Virus record (IMG/VR): IMGVR_UViG_3300023116_000451
Coordinates: 1 to 20,470 of that record
Reading direction: 5' to 3' (one strand)
Length of the DNA: 20,470 bases
Origin: a virus
Positions 6,220-14,695 of this stretch are shown in pieces (within the stretch, counting starts at the first letter, position 1; each line of letters starts with the position of its first letter). The notes under the pieces are model-generated. The model was given only the letters and a program-made list of their open reading frames with translations, searched no databases and had not been told where the DNA came from. The translations under genes and the position numbers were made by a program.

Positions 6220-6893
6220 TGACTACTTCAGGTACATATAACTTCTCAATGGATATTGACGAAGTTATTCAAGAAGCAATGGAGATGATTGGCGGTGAAC
6301 AGACACTAGGACATGATCCTAAATCTGCTCGACGTTCAATTAATCTATTGCTACAAGATTGGCAGAATCGTGGTGTACTGCTTTGGACTGCTAATACAAC
6401 TACAGTTTCTGTATCTACAAGTGTAACAGCTTATGCTCTAGCTTCTAGCACCGTAGACGTTCTTGAAGTTGTTCTTAATCGTGACGATACTGATCTTCAA
6501 TTAGAACGTATTACAATGGAAGAATATCTCAAGATTCCACGTAAAGGTCAGACAGGTCGTCCATCACAATATGCTGTACGGCGTGATAGAGATAATCCAA
6601 CAATGTATCTCTGGCCTATTCCAGAGAATACAACAGACCTTTTAAAAATTGAACAAGTGCGGTATACTCAAGATGTAAACAAATCTGCTGTACAGACTGC
6701 AGATATTTCTAGACGTTTTTATCCTTGCCTTACTGCAGGACTATCTTACTTTATGTCAATGAAACGTCCCGGTGTAGAAGGTGGGCGTATTCAGTTTCTT
6801 AAAGCTGAATATGAAGAACGTCTAGCACGTGCAATGGATGAAGATAAAGAAAGAGCAAGCTTACGTATAGTACCAAATTTAAATAGAGTTTAA
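6219..6893 (+). CDS. P22 gp4-like tail accessory/adaptor protein
   Basis: This 224-residue protein starts with a helical region (MDIDEVIQEAMEMIGGEQTL, then SARRSINLLLQDWQNRGVLLWT), followed by beta strands, the YLKIPRKGQTGRPSQYAV segment, 'PTMYLWPIPENTTDLLKIE', and a helical C-terminus with FLKAEYEERLARAMDEDKER. This order of motifs is characteristic of the gp4-like adaptors of short-tailed phages that join the portal to the tail. It is coupled to the upstream membrane protein. It is the second adaptor-type gene in the window, 2.4 kb from the first, which fits an adaptor plus tail-accessory factor neck. Confidence 0.75.
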   Translation: MTTSGTYNFSMDIDEVIQEAMEMIGGEQTLGHDPKSARRSINLLLQDWQNRGVLLWTANTTTVSVSTSVTAYALASSTVDVLEVVLNRDDTDLQLERITMEEYLKIPRKGQTGRPSQYAVRRDRDNPTMYLWPIPENTTDLLKIEQVRYTQDVNKSAVQTADISRRFYPCLTAGLSYFMSMKRPGVEGGRIQFLKAEYEERLARAMDEDKERASLRIVPNLNRV

Positions 6894-6898
6894 GAATT

Positions 6899-7177
6899 AT
6901 GGCAAGCACTAAAAGAGCATTAGCAATATGCGATACGTGCGGTTTTCGGTATCCTCACAGGGTACTAAAAATGAACAGCTACGGAATGCTAGTTTGCCCA
7001 ACAGACTACGATGGTGCTTATGACTTAAAGAACCATCCACAAAATAAAACGCCTGATGTAAGAGATAATCCAGCAATACGTAATCCACGTCCAGAACTTA
7101 ATGCTGAACGTCATCTAGATTGGGAAGCTGCTTTATCTCTTTGGGAAGAAACTGACAACTATTGGAATAGTATATAA
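6899..7177 (+). CDS. Small Cys-containing neck-region protein, zinc-ribbon-like
   Basis: This 92-residue protein begins with CDTCGFRY at residues 11-18 and has a second knuckle MLVCPTDYDG at 30-39, then a conserved-looking tail (NHPQNKTPDVRDNPAIRNPRPE) and an acidic end. The fold resembles a four-Cys zinc ribbon, but only Cys11, Cys14 and Cys33 are present; the fourth position is Asp36. Related proteins occur beside adaptor genes in many marine phages and I know no proven function. The stop overlaps the fibre start (TAATG), so it may be co-made with the fibre. Confidence 0.65.
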   Translation: MASTKRALAICDTCGFRYPHRVLKMNSYGMLVCPTDYDGAYDLKNHPQNKTPDVRDNPAIRNPRPELNAERHLDWEAALSLWEETDNYWNSI

Positions 7178-10100
7178 TGGCTACACTTACTGGAACAAAA
7201 ATTGCTAATACTTATAAACAACTTTTACAAGTTGGAAGTAGCAATACTGGATTAACTGGTTCAGTACAAACTGTACAAGATGGTCAGGGTAATAACTCAC
7301 CTTTACAACTTAGTCAAAGTGCAGTAAATATTGATGGAACATTTCAACTAAGTGGAGTAACTCTTACAGCTAATGCTTCAACGCTTAATGCAGTAGCAGA
7401 CCTAACAGGTGCTACAGGCATTGTAGCTGTAAGTGCAGGTAATGTATATGGTAGAACGATTACAGGCGGTACGGGTGTTTCGATTACTAATGGGGATGGT
7501 ACTGAAGGTAATCCTACTATTGCTCTTAATACTACTGGAGTTGTATCTGGTACATATGGTCCATTAACAACTCTTGAAATTAATGAAGTAGGACAGATTG
7601 TAAGTGCTACTGCAGTTAGTACAAGTGTTTCAGTTCCAACTATTCGTGCATCTGAATTTATTGGTGGTACGTTTAAAGGAACAACAGCAGACTTTAGTTC
7701 AGATACTTCAATTGGTGGAACTGCTGTTGTTGAAGGAGCCGCAACATTTAATTCAACAGTTAGTGTTTCAGGTGCACTTACTGGTTCTTCTGCAACATTT
7801 ACAGGTACAGTTTCAGCAGGAAATATTTCAGGTGCTAATGCAACATTTAGCGGAAATGTATCAGCAACTGAATATTATGGTGATGGTTCAAATCTAACTG
7901 GAATTGTAGCAGCTTCAGCAACTTTTGCTGCATCAGCAGGATTTGCAGCTTCAGCAACAAATGCTTCATTTGCTCTTTCAGCTACTAATGCTAACTTTGC
8001 AGCTAGTGCTTCTTTTGCATCTAGTGCTTCATATGCTGCAAGTGCAGGAGAAGCTTCTTTTGCTGTGTCTGCTTCAAGTGCAGCATTTGCTACAAGTGCA
8101 GATAGCGCAACCTTTGCAGTATCTGCTGCCAATGCAACAACTGCTTATAATGTAAGCGGTGGCGTAGCAGACATTTCAGGACTAACTGCTGTTAGTGCAA
8201 GTATTTCAGATTTAAGAGCATTTCAAATTGGTGCTACATCTGTAAGTATTGGATACTTAAATGTAAACGATATTACTGCAATTACAATTTCAGCAACTGA
8301 TCTTAAATCTTCTACACTTAGCTTTACATCTGTTAGTGTATCTTCATTGCGGGTATATCGACTAGCTGTTGAAACAACTCTTTCAGCAACATATGGTACT
8401 TTTACAGGGGATGTTTCAGCCGTTTCATTTTATGGTGATGGTTCAAATCTAACAGGTATTCTTGTTAGTGTTCCAACATCTGTACCATCTTATACAGTTA
8501 ATCAGCTATCAGTTGTTAGTGCAGCTAGTTTTCCTGATGATGCTACATTAAATTTTGGAACAGGAAATGATTTACAAATAGTTCATAATGGTAGTAATTC
8601 TGTAATTAAAGAAACAGGAACTGGTAGTTTATTTGTTCAAAGTAATGAAATTAAATTAACAAATACTGGTTCTTTTTCAATGCTTACTTTAGCAGATGGT
8701 CAAGATGCAGATTTTCCATACGGTATTCAAGTAAGTGGTACAGTTAGTGCTACATCATTTGTAGGACCAACGATTACTTCAATTAATTCTGTAATTTCAA
8801 ATGTATCTGCACTTACAAGTGTAAATGCAGCAGCTATTACAAGTATTAATACTATCTTAGGTGATGGAAGTAACTTTGCAACTTCAGCAGAACTAGCTGC
8901 TACATCTGCTGCATTAGCAACAAGCATTGCTACTGCAAATACACGAATTACTTCAGTAAGTGATTATGCTGTAGCACTTTCAGCTACTCTTGCTACAAGT
9001 ATTGGTAACAGCAATACAAATATTACGACAAATACTAATGCTATTACAAGTATTAACACAGTTATTGCAGGTGTATCGGCTTTAACATCAGTTAATGCAG
9101 CAGCTATTACATCTATTAATACAGTTGTTGATAATCTTGATTTTGCAACTAGTGCTGAACTAGCTACTGTATCAGCAGCACTTGCAACAAGTATTTCTAA
9201 CAGTAATACAAACATTACAACAAATGCTAATGCTATTACAAGCATTAATACAGTTATTAATAACTTAGATTTTGCAACAAGTGCTGAATTAGCTGCTACA
9301 TCTGCTGCATTAGCAACAAGTATTTCAAACCATCTACCATTATCTGGTGGTACACTTACAGGCACAGTAAGCGGTACTGATGCTTCATTTAGTGGTAATG
9401 TATCAGCCGTTTCATTTTATGGTGATGGTTCAAATCTAACCAATCTACCAACTGCTCCTACATCTGTATCAGCATATACAGTAAATCAGCTAACAATAGT
9501 TAGTGCTGCTACACTAGCAGGAACAGATTTAGAAACTAGAATTAATACAGTATCAGTAAATACTTCTGTAAATGCAGCAGCAATTACTTCAATCAATGCA
9601 ATCATTGAAGGTGACGTATCTGCTGATAGTGGTACATTTAATACACTAACAGTTATTACATCTGCATCAGTTGGCGGTACACTTAATGTTGGTGGAAATG
9701 TCAGTATTGGTGGTGATCTAACGGCTGGCGATTCCACATTTGACGCACTGAAAGTAACGACAACTTTTGGTACAATCACAGGAGCAAGCACGGGGTATAT
9801 AGACGACGCTTCTGGAAATATGCGTGTCGTTTCTTTAGGCCCAAATACCTCCCTCAATGGAACGATCACATTTTCATCCCGACGCTCTGATGCCTCAAAT
9901 GCAACTGACCTTTTGACGCTTGGCGGTAGCACAGGCAACGCCACCTTCACAGGTGATGTTAATTTATCAGCAGCTAGTGGCACTATTGATCTTGCAAATG
10001 CTGGTAATCGAGGCATTTATTACGATGGCACGTTAGTTAATGTGTTCTCTACGGTTGCTGGAGGAGATGTCCAATTAGATGCAACGGATCAAGTACGCTT

Positions 10101-13100
10101 TAAAACTGCCTCTACTGAACGTATGCGTATCGATAGCAGCGGTAACTTGCTGGTGGGGAGTACAAATACTGATGGCTTTGATGGCACAAGTGGCTTAAAG
10201 GTTGCTAGCAGCACTGCTGGTTTTCTTTTAGAAAGAACAGGCACAAGAAGTTGGCTGCAATACATTGATAGTTCTGGTGACTGGCGTCTTTATGACTCCA
10301 CAGATAATGCAGACCGTATGGTGGTCGACAGCAGCGGTAATGTCGGTATTGGTACTACGTCACCCGCAGTAAAACTTCATGTTTCAAGCGGTGCTTCGAA
10401 CGAAGTTGCTCGTTTTGAAGGCACTAATACTCCTTACATATCTATCTACGACACTGGTGTTCGCCAATCATATTGGATTTCCTCTACGAGTATTATTTTA
10501 CGTGCAGAAAACTCAAAAGATTTGGACATAGGCACGCTTAATCCAAATGCGTTTCGTTTCACAACTAATAATACCGAACGTATGCGTATCGACAGCAGCG
10601 GCAATGTTGGTATTGGGACCAGTTCACCTTCCGCAAAATTAGACGTTAATGGCACCCTATCGGCTAGTGGCCTTGCTTCGGTTGGCGACTTAACTTTAAC
10701 GGCGGGCAATCCAGAAATACTCACGGACGACAACAGCACTTTTCTATATATCAGCGGGTCCACCACAAAAGACTTGGGCGGCAATATCATTCTGGTTCCA
10801 GACAGCCATCCATCGGTTCCAAACGATATTATTTTCCGGTCTGATGCAACTAACGTCATGCGGTGGGATGACAGCGCGTCTACATTTGATCTTTTGGGCA
10901 ACGCTTTAAGTGCTGGCAACATTATCTCCACATCTTCCGACACTACTGATCAGGTAATTATTGAAAATACCGATGATACTTCGACAAGTGCACCTGATAT
11001 TGTTCTCTATAAGAATAGTGCTTCCCCAGCCTCTTCTGACAATCTCGGTTTGATTCAATTCAGAGGCAAGGATAGTGCTGCCGCCGACGCAAATTATGCG
11101 TCTATCCTTTCTCAAATTGACACCCCAACAAATGGAGCAGAAGTTGGTCGTTTGGCTTTCTTCGTTATGTCTGGTGGAGTTGAAACGCAGACGCTTACGT
11201 TGGATGACGGCAACGCCACCTTCGCGGGTAATGTTGGTATTGGGGGTGCTGCAAGTGCGTCATACGCATTGCAGATTTCAGAAGATAGTGGCTCTGGTGC
11301 AGTTCCCGGTATTTTGCTCAATAACACCAATTCAACCCCTTACGATGATTGGGCAATTTATACACACGCAAATACATTGTATTTCTATAATACAACGGAT
11401 GCGGTAAACGCATTATCTTTTGATGCGAATTACGCAGCCACCTTCGTGGGTGATGGCACGTTCTCACGCTCTGCTGTCGGCGGCACGGTTGGCCTTACAA
11501 TTCAAAACTCCGCAACGTCTGGTGCATCTGCTGCCCGGCTCCACCTTGACGTAAGCGATAGTTCGACGGCTGATCCTTACGTCTGGTGGTCTACCGATAG
11601 CACGAACGTGTATGCCGGTATTGACAATGACGATAGCGATAAATTCAAAATTGGTAACTCGTTCTCTACGCCGTTCGTTGCATTCGAGAAAACCACGAAC
11701 AACGCCACCTTCGCTGGCACCCTCTCCGCTGGTGCTGGTACGTTCACAGGACTGGATGTTGATGGTAATGTAGAGCAACATACAGCTACTCCAACCATTA
11801 ATTACCGCTTAACGGGCACAGGCAATGTGAACGTATCTCAGGTGGTCACAACCCTATCAAGCAACGCAGCATCTTGGGATATACGGACGATGCCGTCAGG
11901 AGGCGGTGGACCGTTTGTTAGCCTATACGCAGCTTATAGTGAGGTTAAACTACGCACGGAAAACACTGACGCCCTTACCATAGACAGCAGCCAAAATGTC
12001 GGTATTGGAAAAAGTCCAAGCTATGCACGATTAGAAGTAAGTGATGGGGCAGGAACAACTCCACCAGAAACACAATCTGCTAGTACTGTAGCATTATTTC
12101 AACATAATGCAACAAGCACAGATGACGCACACATTTCTATAATTGCTGGAACATCAGGACAATCAAGAATTTACTTTGGTGATGCTAACGATGAAAACGC
12201 TGGTCAAATTGAATATGATCACGGATCAAATTACATGTCCTTCAGAACTAATAGTTCTGGTGAGGACATGCGTATCACCAGCAGCGGCAGTGTCGGTATT
12301 GGAGAGTCAAGTCCTTCATATAAGCTACATGTTAGAGGTGATGCTGCTATACAAAGTGGTAATGTAAGTTTAGTTGTAGGAGCCAACGGCGGCAGTACAG
12401 CTTTAAGTGACACTACTCAAAAAATAGCTAGAATAGGTACACCACATTATACCAATTCAGAAGAACCTATAGCTGTTCTTATGAATGTTTCTGATCCATC
12501 AGAAAATATATTGTCTATTGGCGGTAATACAGTTTCGATGAATGCTTCTACACGCATAGGATTTTTTACTGCTGGTAACACAACTACTCTTTCTGGTTCT
12601 GAAAGGATGCGTATCGACAGCACCGGAAATGTCGGTATTGGTACTACTTCATTCAGTTCTGGTTTAACAGTTTCTAAAGAAGGTTCTAATACCACAGACG
12701 GTGCTTATTTTTTAGTCGATTCTGGTAATGCTAGTCTTGGTGGTAATGCTGTTGGAGCAGGATTTAAATATGCTGCGGCAGTAGGTAATGCCTTTATCCC
12801 GTTTAAAATTACTGCTAACGGTACGACCATTAACCAAATATCTTCCACTGGTGCTATGTATGTTGGTAATGGATCAACTGCTTATGGTTCTCATGATCCT
12901 TATTATACATTCACGCATGATACTAATACAGGAATGGATTGGGCTGCTGCTGACACATTAACATTTAAAACTGGTGGCACTGAACGTGTGCGTATCGACA
13001 GCAGCGGTAACGTTGGTATTGGGACTACGTCACCTGCAAAACAACTTCACATAACCAAAGCGGCTAAAGCAGATATTGGTACACTAACAGACGGTGCAAC

Positions 13101-13380
13101 CATCACTCCTGACTTTGATGCTAATCAGAACTTCTCTGTAACTCTTGGCGGCAACCGTACACTTGCTAATCCAAGTAATATTGATGCAGGTCAGACAGGC
13201 AGTATCTTTGTTGTGCAGGATGGCACAGGATCAAGAACATTGTCTTTTGGTTCTTATTGGAAATTTGCTGGTGGTACTGCACCTACACTATCTACTGCCG
13301 CAGGATCAGTTGACAGAATTGATTATATCGTATATACTACTACAGCAATTCATGCTGTTGCAACTCTTAACGTAAGCTAA
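7177..13380 (+). CDS. Giant modular tail fibre protein
   Basis: A 2067-residue tail fibre, very long for a short-tailed phage. The N-terminal part (about 1-220, TKIANTYKQLLQVGSSNTGL) is probably the virion-attachment end. Next come three YGDGSNLTG modules (residues 234-242, 419-427, 748-756, the last as YGDGSNLTN), an Ala-rich segment with Phe every 6 or 9 residues (250-313), and three copies of FATSAELAATSAALATSI (starting 567, 656, 699). From about 980 to 1950 there are seven ERMRIDSSGNVGIG-like modules, and the final domain (about 1965-2067) ends IHAVATLNVS. A PLSGGTLTG motif follows the third copy. Residues about 849-1610 use GC-rich codons unlike either flank, suggesting an acquired block. 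Host binding is the expected role; no endosialidase or depolymerase motif was seen. Confidence 0.85.
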   Translation: MATLTGTKIANTYKQLLQVGSSNTGLTGSVQTVQDGQGNNSPLQLSQSAVNIDGTFQLSGVTLTANASTLNAVADLTGATGIVAVSAGNVYGRTITGGTGVSITNGDGTEGNPTIALNTTGVVSGTYGPLTTLEINEVGQIVSATAVSTSVSVPTIRASEFIGGTFKGTTADFSSDTSIGGTAVVEGAATFNSTVSVSGALTGSSATFTGTVSAGNISGANATFSGNVSATEYYGDGSNLTGIVAASATFAASAGFAASATNASFALSATNANFAASASFASSASYAASAGEASFAVSASSAAFATSADSATFAVSAANATTAYNVSGGVADISGLTAVSASISDLRAFQIGATSVSIGYLNVNDITAITISATDLKSSTLSFTSVSVSSLRVYRLAVETTLSATYGTFTGDVSAVSFYGDGSNLTGILVSVPTSVPSYTVNQLSVVSAASFPDDATLNFGTGNDLQIVHNGSNSVIKETGTGSLFVQSNEIKLTNTGSFSMLTLADGQDADFPYGIQVSGTVSATSFVGPTITSINSVISNVSALTSVNAAAITSINTILGDGSNFATSAELAATSAALATSIATANTRITSVSDYAVALSATLATSIGNSNTNITTNTNAITSINTVIAGVSALTSVNAAAITSINTVVDNLDFATSAELATVSAALATSISNSNTNITTNANAITSINTVINNLDFATSAELAATSAALATSISNHLPLSGGTLTGTVSGTDASFSGNVSAVSFYGDGSNLTNLPTAPTSVSAYTVNQLTIVSAATLAGTDLETRINTVSVNTSVNAAAITSINAIIEGDVSADSGTFNTLTVITSASVGGTLNVGGNVSIGGDLTAGDSTFDALKVTTTFGTITGASTGYIDDASGNMRVVSLGPNTSLNGTITFSSRRSDASNATDLLTLGGSTGNATFTGDVNLSAASGTIDLANAGNRGIYYDGTLVNVFSTVAGGDVQLDATDQVRFKTASTERMRIDSSGNLLVGSTNTDGFDGTSGLKVASSTAGFLLERTGTRSWLQYIDSSGDWRLYDSTDNADRMVVDSSGNVGIGTTSPAVKLHVSSGASNEVARFEGTNTPYISIYDTGVRQSYWISSTSIILRAENSKDLDIGTLNPNAFRFTTNNTERMRIDSSGNVGIGTSSPSAKLDVNGTLSASGLASVGDLTLTAGNPEILTDDNSTFLYISGSTTKDLGGNIILVPDSHPSVPNDIIFRSDATNVMRWDDSASTFDLLGNALSAGNIISTSSDTTDQVIIENTDDTSTSAPDIVLYKNSASPASSDNLGLIQFRGKDSAAADANYASILSQIDTPTNGAEVGRLAFFVMSGGVETQTLTLDDGNATFAGNVGIGGAASASYALQISEDSGSGAVPGILLNNTNSTPYDDWAIYTHANTLYFYNTTDAVNALSFDANYAATFVGDGTFSRSAVGGTVGLTIQNSATSGASAARLHLDVSDSSTADPYVWWSTDSTNVYAGIDNDDSDKFKIGNSFSTPFVAFEKTTNNATFAGTLSAGAGTFTGLDVDGNVEQHTATPTINYRLTGTGNVNVSQVVTTLSSNAASWDIRTMPSGGGGPFVSLYAAYSEVKLRTENTDALTIDSSQNVGIGKSPSYARLEVSDGAGTTPPETQSASTVALFQHNATSTDDAHISIIAGTSGQSRIYFGDANDENAGQIEYDHGSNYMSFRTNSSGEDMRITSSGSVGIGESSPSYKLHVRGDAAIQSGNVSLVVGANGGSTALSDTTQKIARIGTPHYTNSEEPIAVLMNVSDPSENILSIGGNTVSMNASTRIGFFTAGNTTTLSGSERMRIDSTGNVGIGTTSFSSGLTVSKEGSNTTDGAYFLVDSGNASLGGNAVGAGFKYAAAVGNAFIPFKITANGTTINQISSTGAMYVGNGSTAYGSHDPYYTFTHDTNTGMDWAAADTLTFKTGGTERVRIDSSGNVGIGTTSPAKQLHITKAAKADIGTLTDGATITPDFDANQNFSVTLGGNRTLANPSNIDAGQTGSIFVVQDGTGSRTLSFGSYWKFAGGTAPTLSTAAGSVDRIDYIVYTTTAIHAVATLNVS
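7876..7898 (+). repeat. Fibre module repeat, copy 1 (YGDGSNLT)
   Basis: A 23-base direct repeat encoding Y-G-D-G-S-N-L-T that is identical at 8431-8453 and 9418-9440. All copies are in the same reading frame of the fibre gene. Confidence 0.85.
7915..8151 (+). repeat. Ala/Ser-rich Phe-periodic coding repeat
   Basis: Residues 247-325 of the fibre repeat an F-A-x-S-A unit. Aromatic residues fall at 250, 256, 265, 274, 280, 286, 295, 304 and 313, that is, at steps of 6 or 9. This suggests a regular trimeric shaft such as a beta-helix or coiled segment. Confidence 0.7.
8416..8453 (+). repeat. Fibre module repeat, copy 2 (38 bases shared with copy 3)
   Basis: Encodes S-A-V-S-F-Y-G-D-G-S-N-L-T. 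All 38 bases are identical to 9403-9440, and the last 23 bases also match copy 1. The identity at DNA level could support homologous recombination. Confidence 0.85.
8875..8928 (+). repeat. FATSAELAATSAALATSI repeat, copy 1
   Basis: Eighteen-residue helical repeat in the fibre. Near-copies follow at 9142-9195 (with ATV for AAT) and 9271-9324, embedded in ITSIN-type repeats; the DNA copies differ mostly at silent sites. Confidence 0.75.
9142..9195 (+). repeat. FATSAELAATSAALATSI repeat, copy 2
   Basis: Second copy, encoding FATSAELATVSAALATSI, followed by a SNSNTNITTN segment that also occurs near copy 1. The following ITSINTVI block leads into copy 3. Confidence 0.75.
9271..9324 (+). repeat. 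FATSAELAATSAALATSI repeat, copy 3
   Basis: Third copy, identical in protein sequence to copy 1. It is followed by the fibre motif LPLSGGTLTG, a common end of helical fibre sections. Confidence 0.75.
9403..9440 (+). repeat. Fibre module repeat, copy 3
   Basis: Identical over 38 bases to 8416-8453. It precedes PTAPTSVSAYTVNQL, which echoes PTSVPSYTVNQL after copy 2, so the whole module is duplicated. Confidence 0.85.
10117..13030 (+). repeat. Seven DNA-conserved ERMRIDSSGNVGIG linker repeats in the fibre
   Basis: Copies of about 45 bases start near 10117, 10312, 10576, 11974, 12262, 12601 and 12982, spaced unevenly (65 to about 465 residues). Their shared core CGTATCGACAGCAGCGG is GC-rich even where the flanking coding DNA is AT-rich (12200-13000). 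Between them lie unrelated segments, so they look like fixed joints between exchangeable modules. Confidence 0.75.
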
Positions 13381-13397
13381 ATTAAAGGATAAATAAA

Positions 13398-13721
13398 ATG
13401 GCAATTACTTGGTCTATTGTTCAGCTTGATTATGCTCTATCACTAGATGGTCAAACTGATGTAGTAAACAATTCTCATTGGCAGTGCATTGATTCTGATG
13501 ATCAAGGCAATCAGGCTAGAGTTTATGGATCAGTAGCAATCCCTACTGACGATCTTTCAAACTTTACACCTTATGCTGACATTACTGAAGCACAGGCACT
13601 ACAGTGGACAAAAGATGCTCTAGGTGATGAAGAAGTAGCTTCTACTGAGGCTAATGTAACTTCACAACTTAATTTAATTGAAAATCCTACTGAAGGTAGT
13701 GGTAAGCCTTGGGCGGTTTAA
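13398..13721 (+). CDS. Small fibre-associated protein, function unknown
   Basis: This 107-residue acidic protein starts MAITWSIVQLDYALSLDGQT and contains NSHWQCIDSDDQGNQARVYG, then YADITEAQALQWTKDALGDE. The order of an ITW opening, a HW strand, an SYG-like strand and a W-containing helix recurs in small proteins encoded directly after tail fibres in marine phages and cyanophages; I recall them as a domain of unknown function. It begins 17 bases after the fibre stop, with AAGGAT as ribosome site, in a leader identical over 16 bases to the one at 14828. It may assist fibre folding or be a minor tail protein. Confidence 0.7.
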   Translation: MAITWSIVQLDYALSLDGQTDVVNNSHWQCIDSDDQGNQARVYGSVAIPTDDLSNFTPYADITEAQALQWTKDALGDEEVASTEANVTSQLNLIENPTEGSGKPWAV

Positions 13722-13750
13722 CTTAACACATAAACAAAAGGAGAATAATA

Positions 13751-13972
13751 ATGGGAAAAAATGAAAAAACCCCAATTATTGTTGATGACGTAGAATATCA
13801 ATACGAAGACATGACTGAAGAACAACAGCTATATGTAAATCATATTGCTGATCTAGATCGTAAACTTTCTTCTGCTAGATTTAATGTTGATCAGCTTGAA
13901 GTTGGTAAAAGTGCTTTTGTAAAAATGTTGACTGATTCTTTAAATAAAGAAACTATGACTGAAACGGAATAA
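13751..13972 (+). CDS. Small acidic helical protein, function unknown
   Basis: This 73-residue protein opens IIVDDVEYQYEDMTEEQQLY and continues with a helix predicted to form a coiled coil (HIADLDRKLSSARFNVDQLE, then a second helical part). A short beta hairpin followed by one or two long helices is also seen in small tail-region proteins of cyanophages and marine phages (I recall DUF6447-like). AAGGAG at 13738-13743 is an excellent ribosome site. It lies between fibre-related genes, so a fibre chaperone or minor structural role is a fair guess. Confidence 0.65.
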   Translation: MGKNEKTPIIVDDVEYQYEDMTEEQQLYVNHIADLDRKLSSARFNVDQLEVGKSAFVKMLTDSLNKETMTETE

Positions 13973-13973
13973 C

Positions 13974-14675
13974 ATGGTATTTAATAATAATCTCCTTCTA
14001 GGTGCAGCAGGAGCAGCAACGCCATTTTCGATCAGCAATACGGCTAACGGTACGCCGTCAACTAGCACCGGCACTACACATACGTTTAGCTCTCTAGCGT
14101 TTGGTGATGAGGATGACACCCGAATAATTATTGTCGCAACGAGCCATACGACGAATTTCAATAATGGTCGATACAGCAGCGTCACCATCGGTGGTGTTAC
14201 TGCCACTCAAATCGTCACGGCACTAGCAAACTCCGCCGACGACGGGCTGTCTGGTATTTTTGCAGCCCAGGTTCCAACGGGAACAAGCGGCGATGTCGTC
14301 ATAACATTGACAGCTGGCATAGGTGGCAATCGTGGTGTTTCTTGCAGTGTCTTTGCCATGTACGGCAAGGATGATGTTTCGGCACACGCCACCAGTAATG
14401 ATTCAGCGACATCGGGTGTTTTGTCTACACTGAGCCTCAACGTCCCTGCCGGTGGCGCTGTGATCGGCACGACAGGCCACATTGCAACCACAAGTGTGAC
14501 CTGCACATGGGTCGGGGCAACCAGAATAAACAATCAGCAGCCGGGTACTCGTCAAAAACTGAGCGAAGCTTTTTCCGCCGACTTATCAGCAGAAACGCCC
14601 CGAACTGTCACAGCTACTTGGTCTGGTGCTGCTGGCGTCACCAGCGGCGCAGCAGCCTCGTATGGGCCAAATTAA
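13974..14675 (+). CDS. GC-rich putative receptor-binding or tail protein
   Basis: This 233-residue protein is rich in Thr, Gly, Ala, Ser and Val with regular beta strands. Examples are TRIIIVATSHTTNFNN, YSSVTIGGVTATQIV, then IFAAQVPTGTSGDVVITLTA and a VFAMYGKDDV segment. The plan resembles beta-sandwich tail proteins of alphaproteobacterial phages and prophages in which a strand-rich domain is thought to meet the cell surface. The gene has strongly different composition: 35 of 60 bases are G or C at 14221-14280, against 19 of 60 at 15001-15060. ATG 13974 follows the previous stop by one base with only a weak ribosome site. It is probably an acquired accessory gene. Confidence 0.65.
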   Translation: MVFNNNLLLGAAGAATPFSISNTANGTPSTSTGTTHTFSSLAFGDEDDTRIIIVATSHTTNFNNGRYSSVTIGGVTATQIVTALANSADDGLSGIFAAQVPTGTSGDVVITLTAGIGGNRGVSCSVFAMYGKDDVSAHATSNDSATSGVLSTLSLNVPAGGAVIGTTGHIATTSVTCTWVGATRINNQQPGTRQKLSEAFSADLSAETPRTVTATWSGAAGVTSGAAASYGPN

Positions 14676-14695
14676 GAAAGAAGCAAGTAGATTAA

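Noticed and set aside
8800-9330. CRISPR-like repeated array
   Set aside because: The repeats are in frame in the fibre gene, encode Ala/Ser/Thr-rich protein repeats, and have unequal spacing and diverged copies.
9486-10016. Long minus-strand open frame (176 codons) and others opposite the fibre
   Set aside because: They lie opposite a clear fibre gene, arise from its low-complexity codon pattern, and have no convincing ribosome sites or family resemblance.
7177-13380. Diversity-generating retroelement targeting the fibre
   Set aside because: No reverse transcriptase, template repeat or adenine-biased variable repeat is visible; the repeats are ordinary fibre modules.
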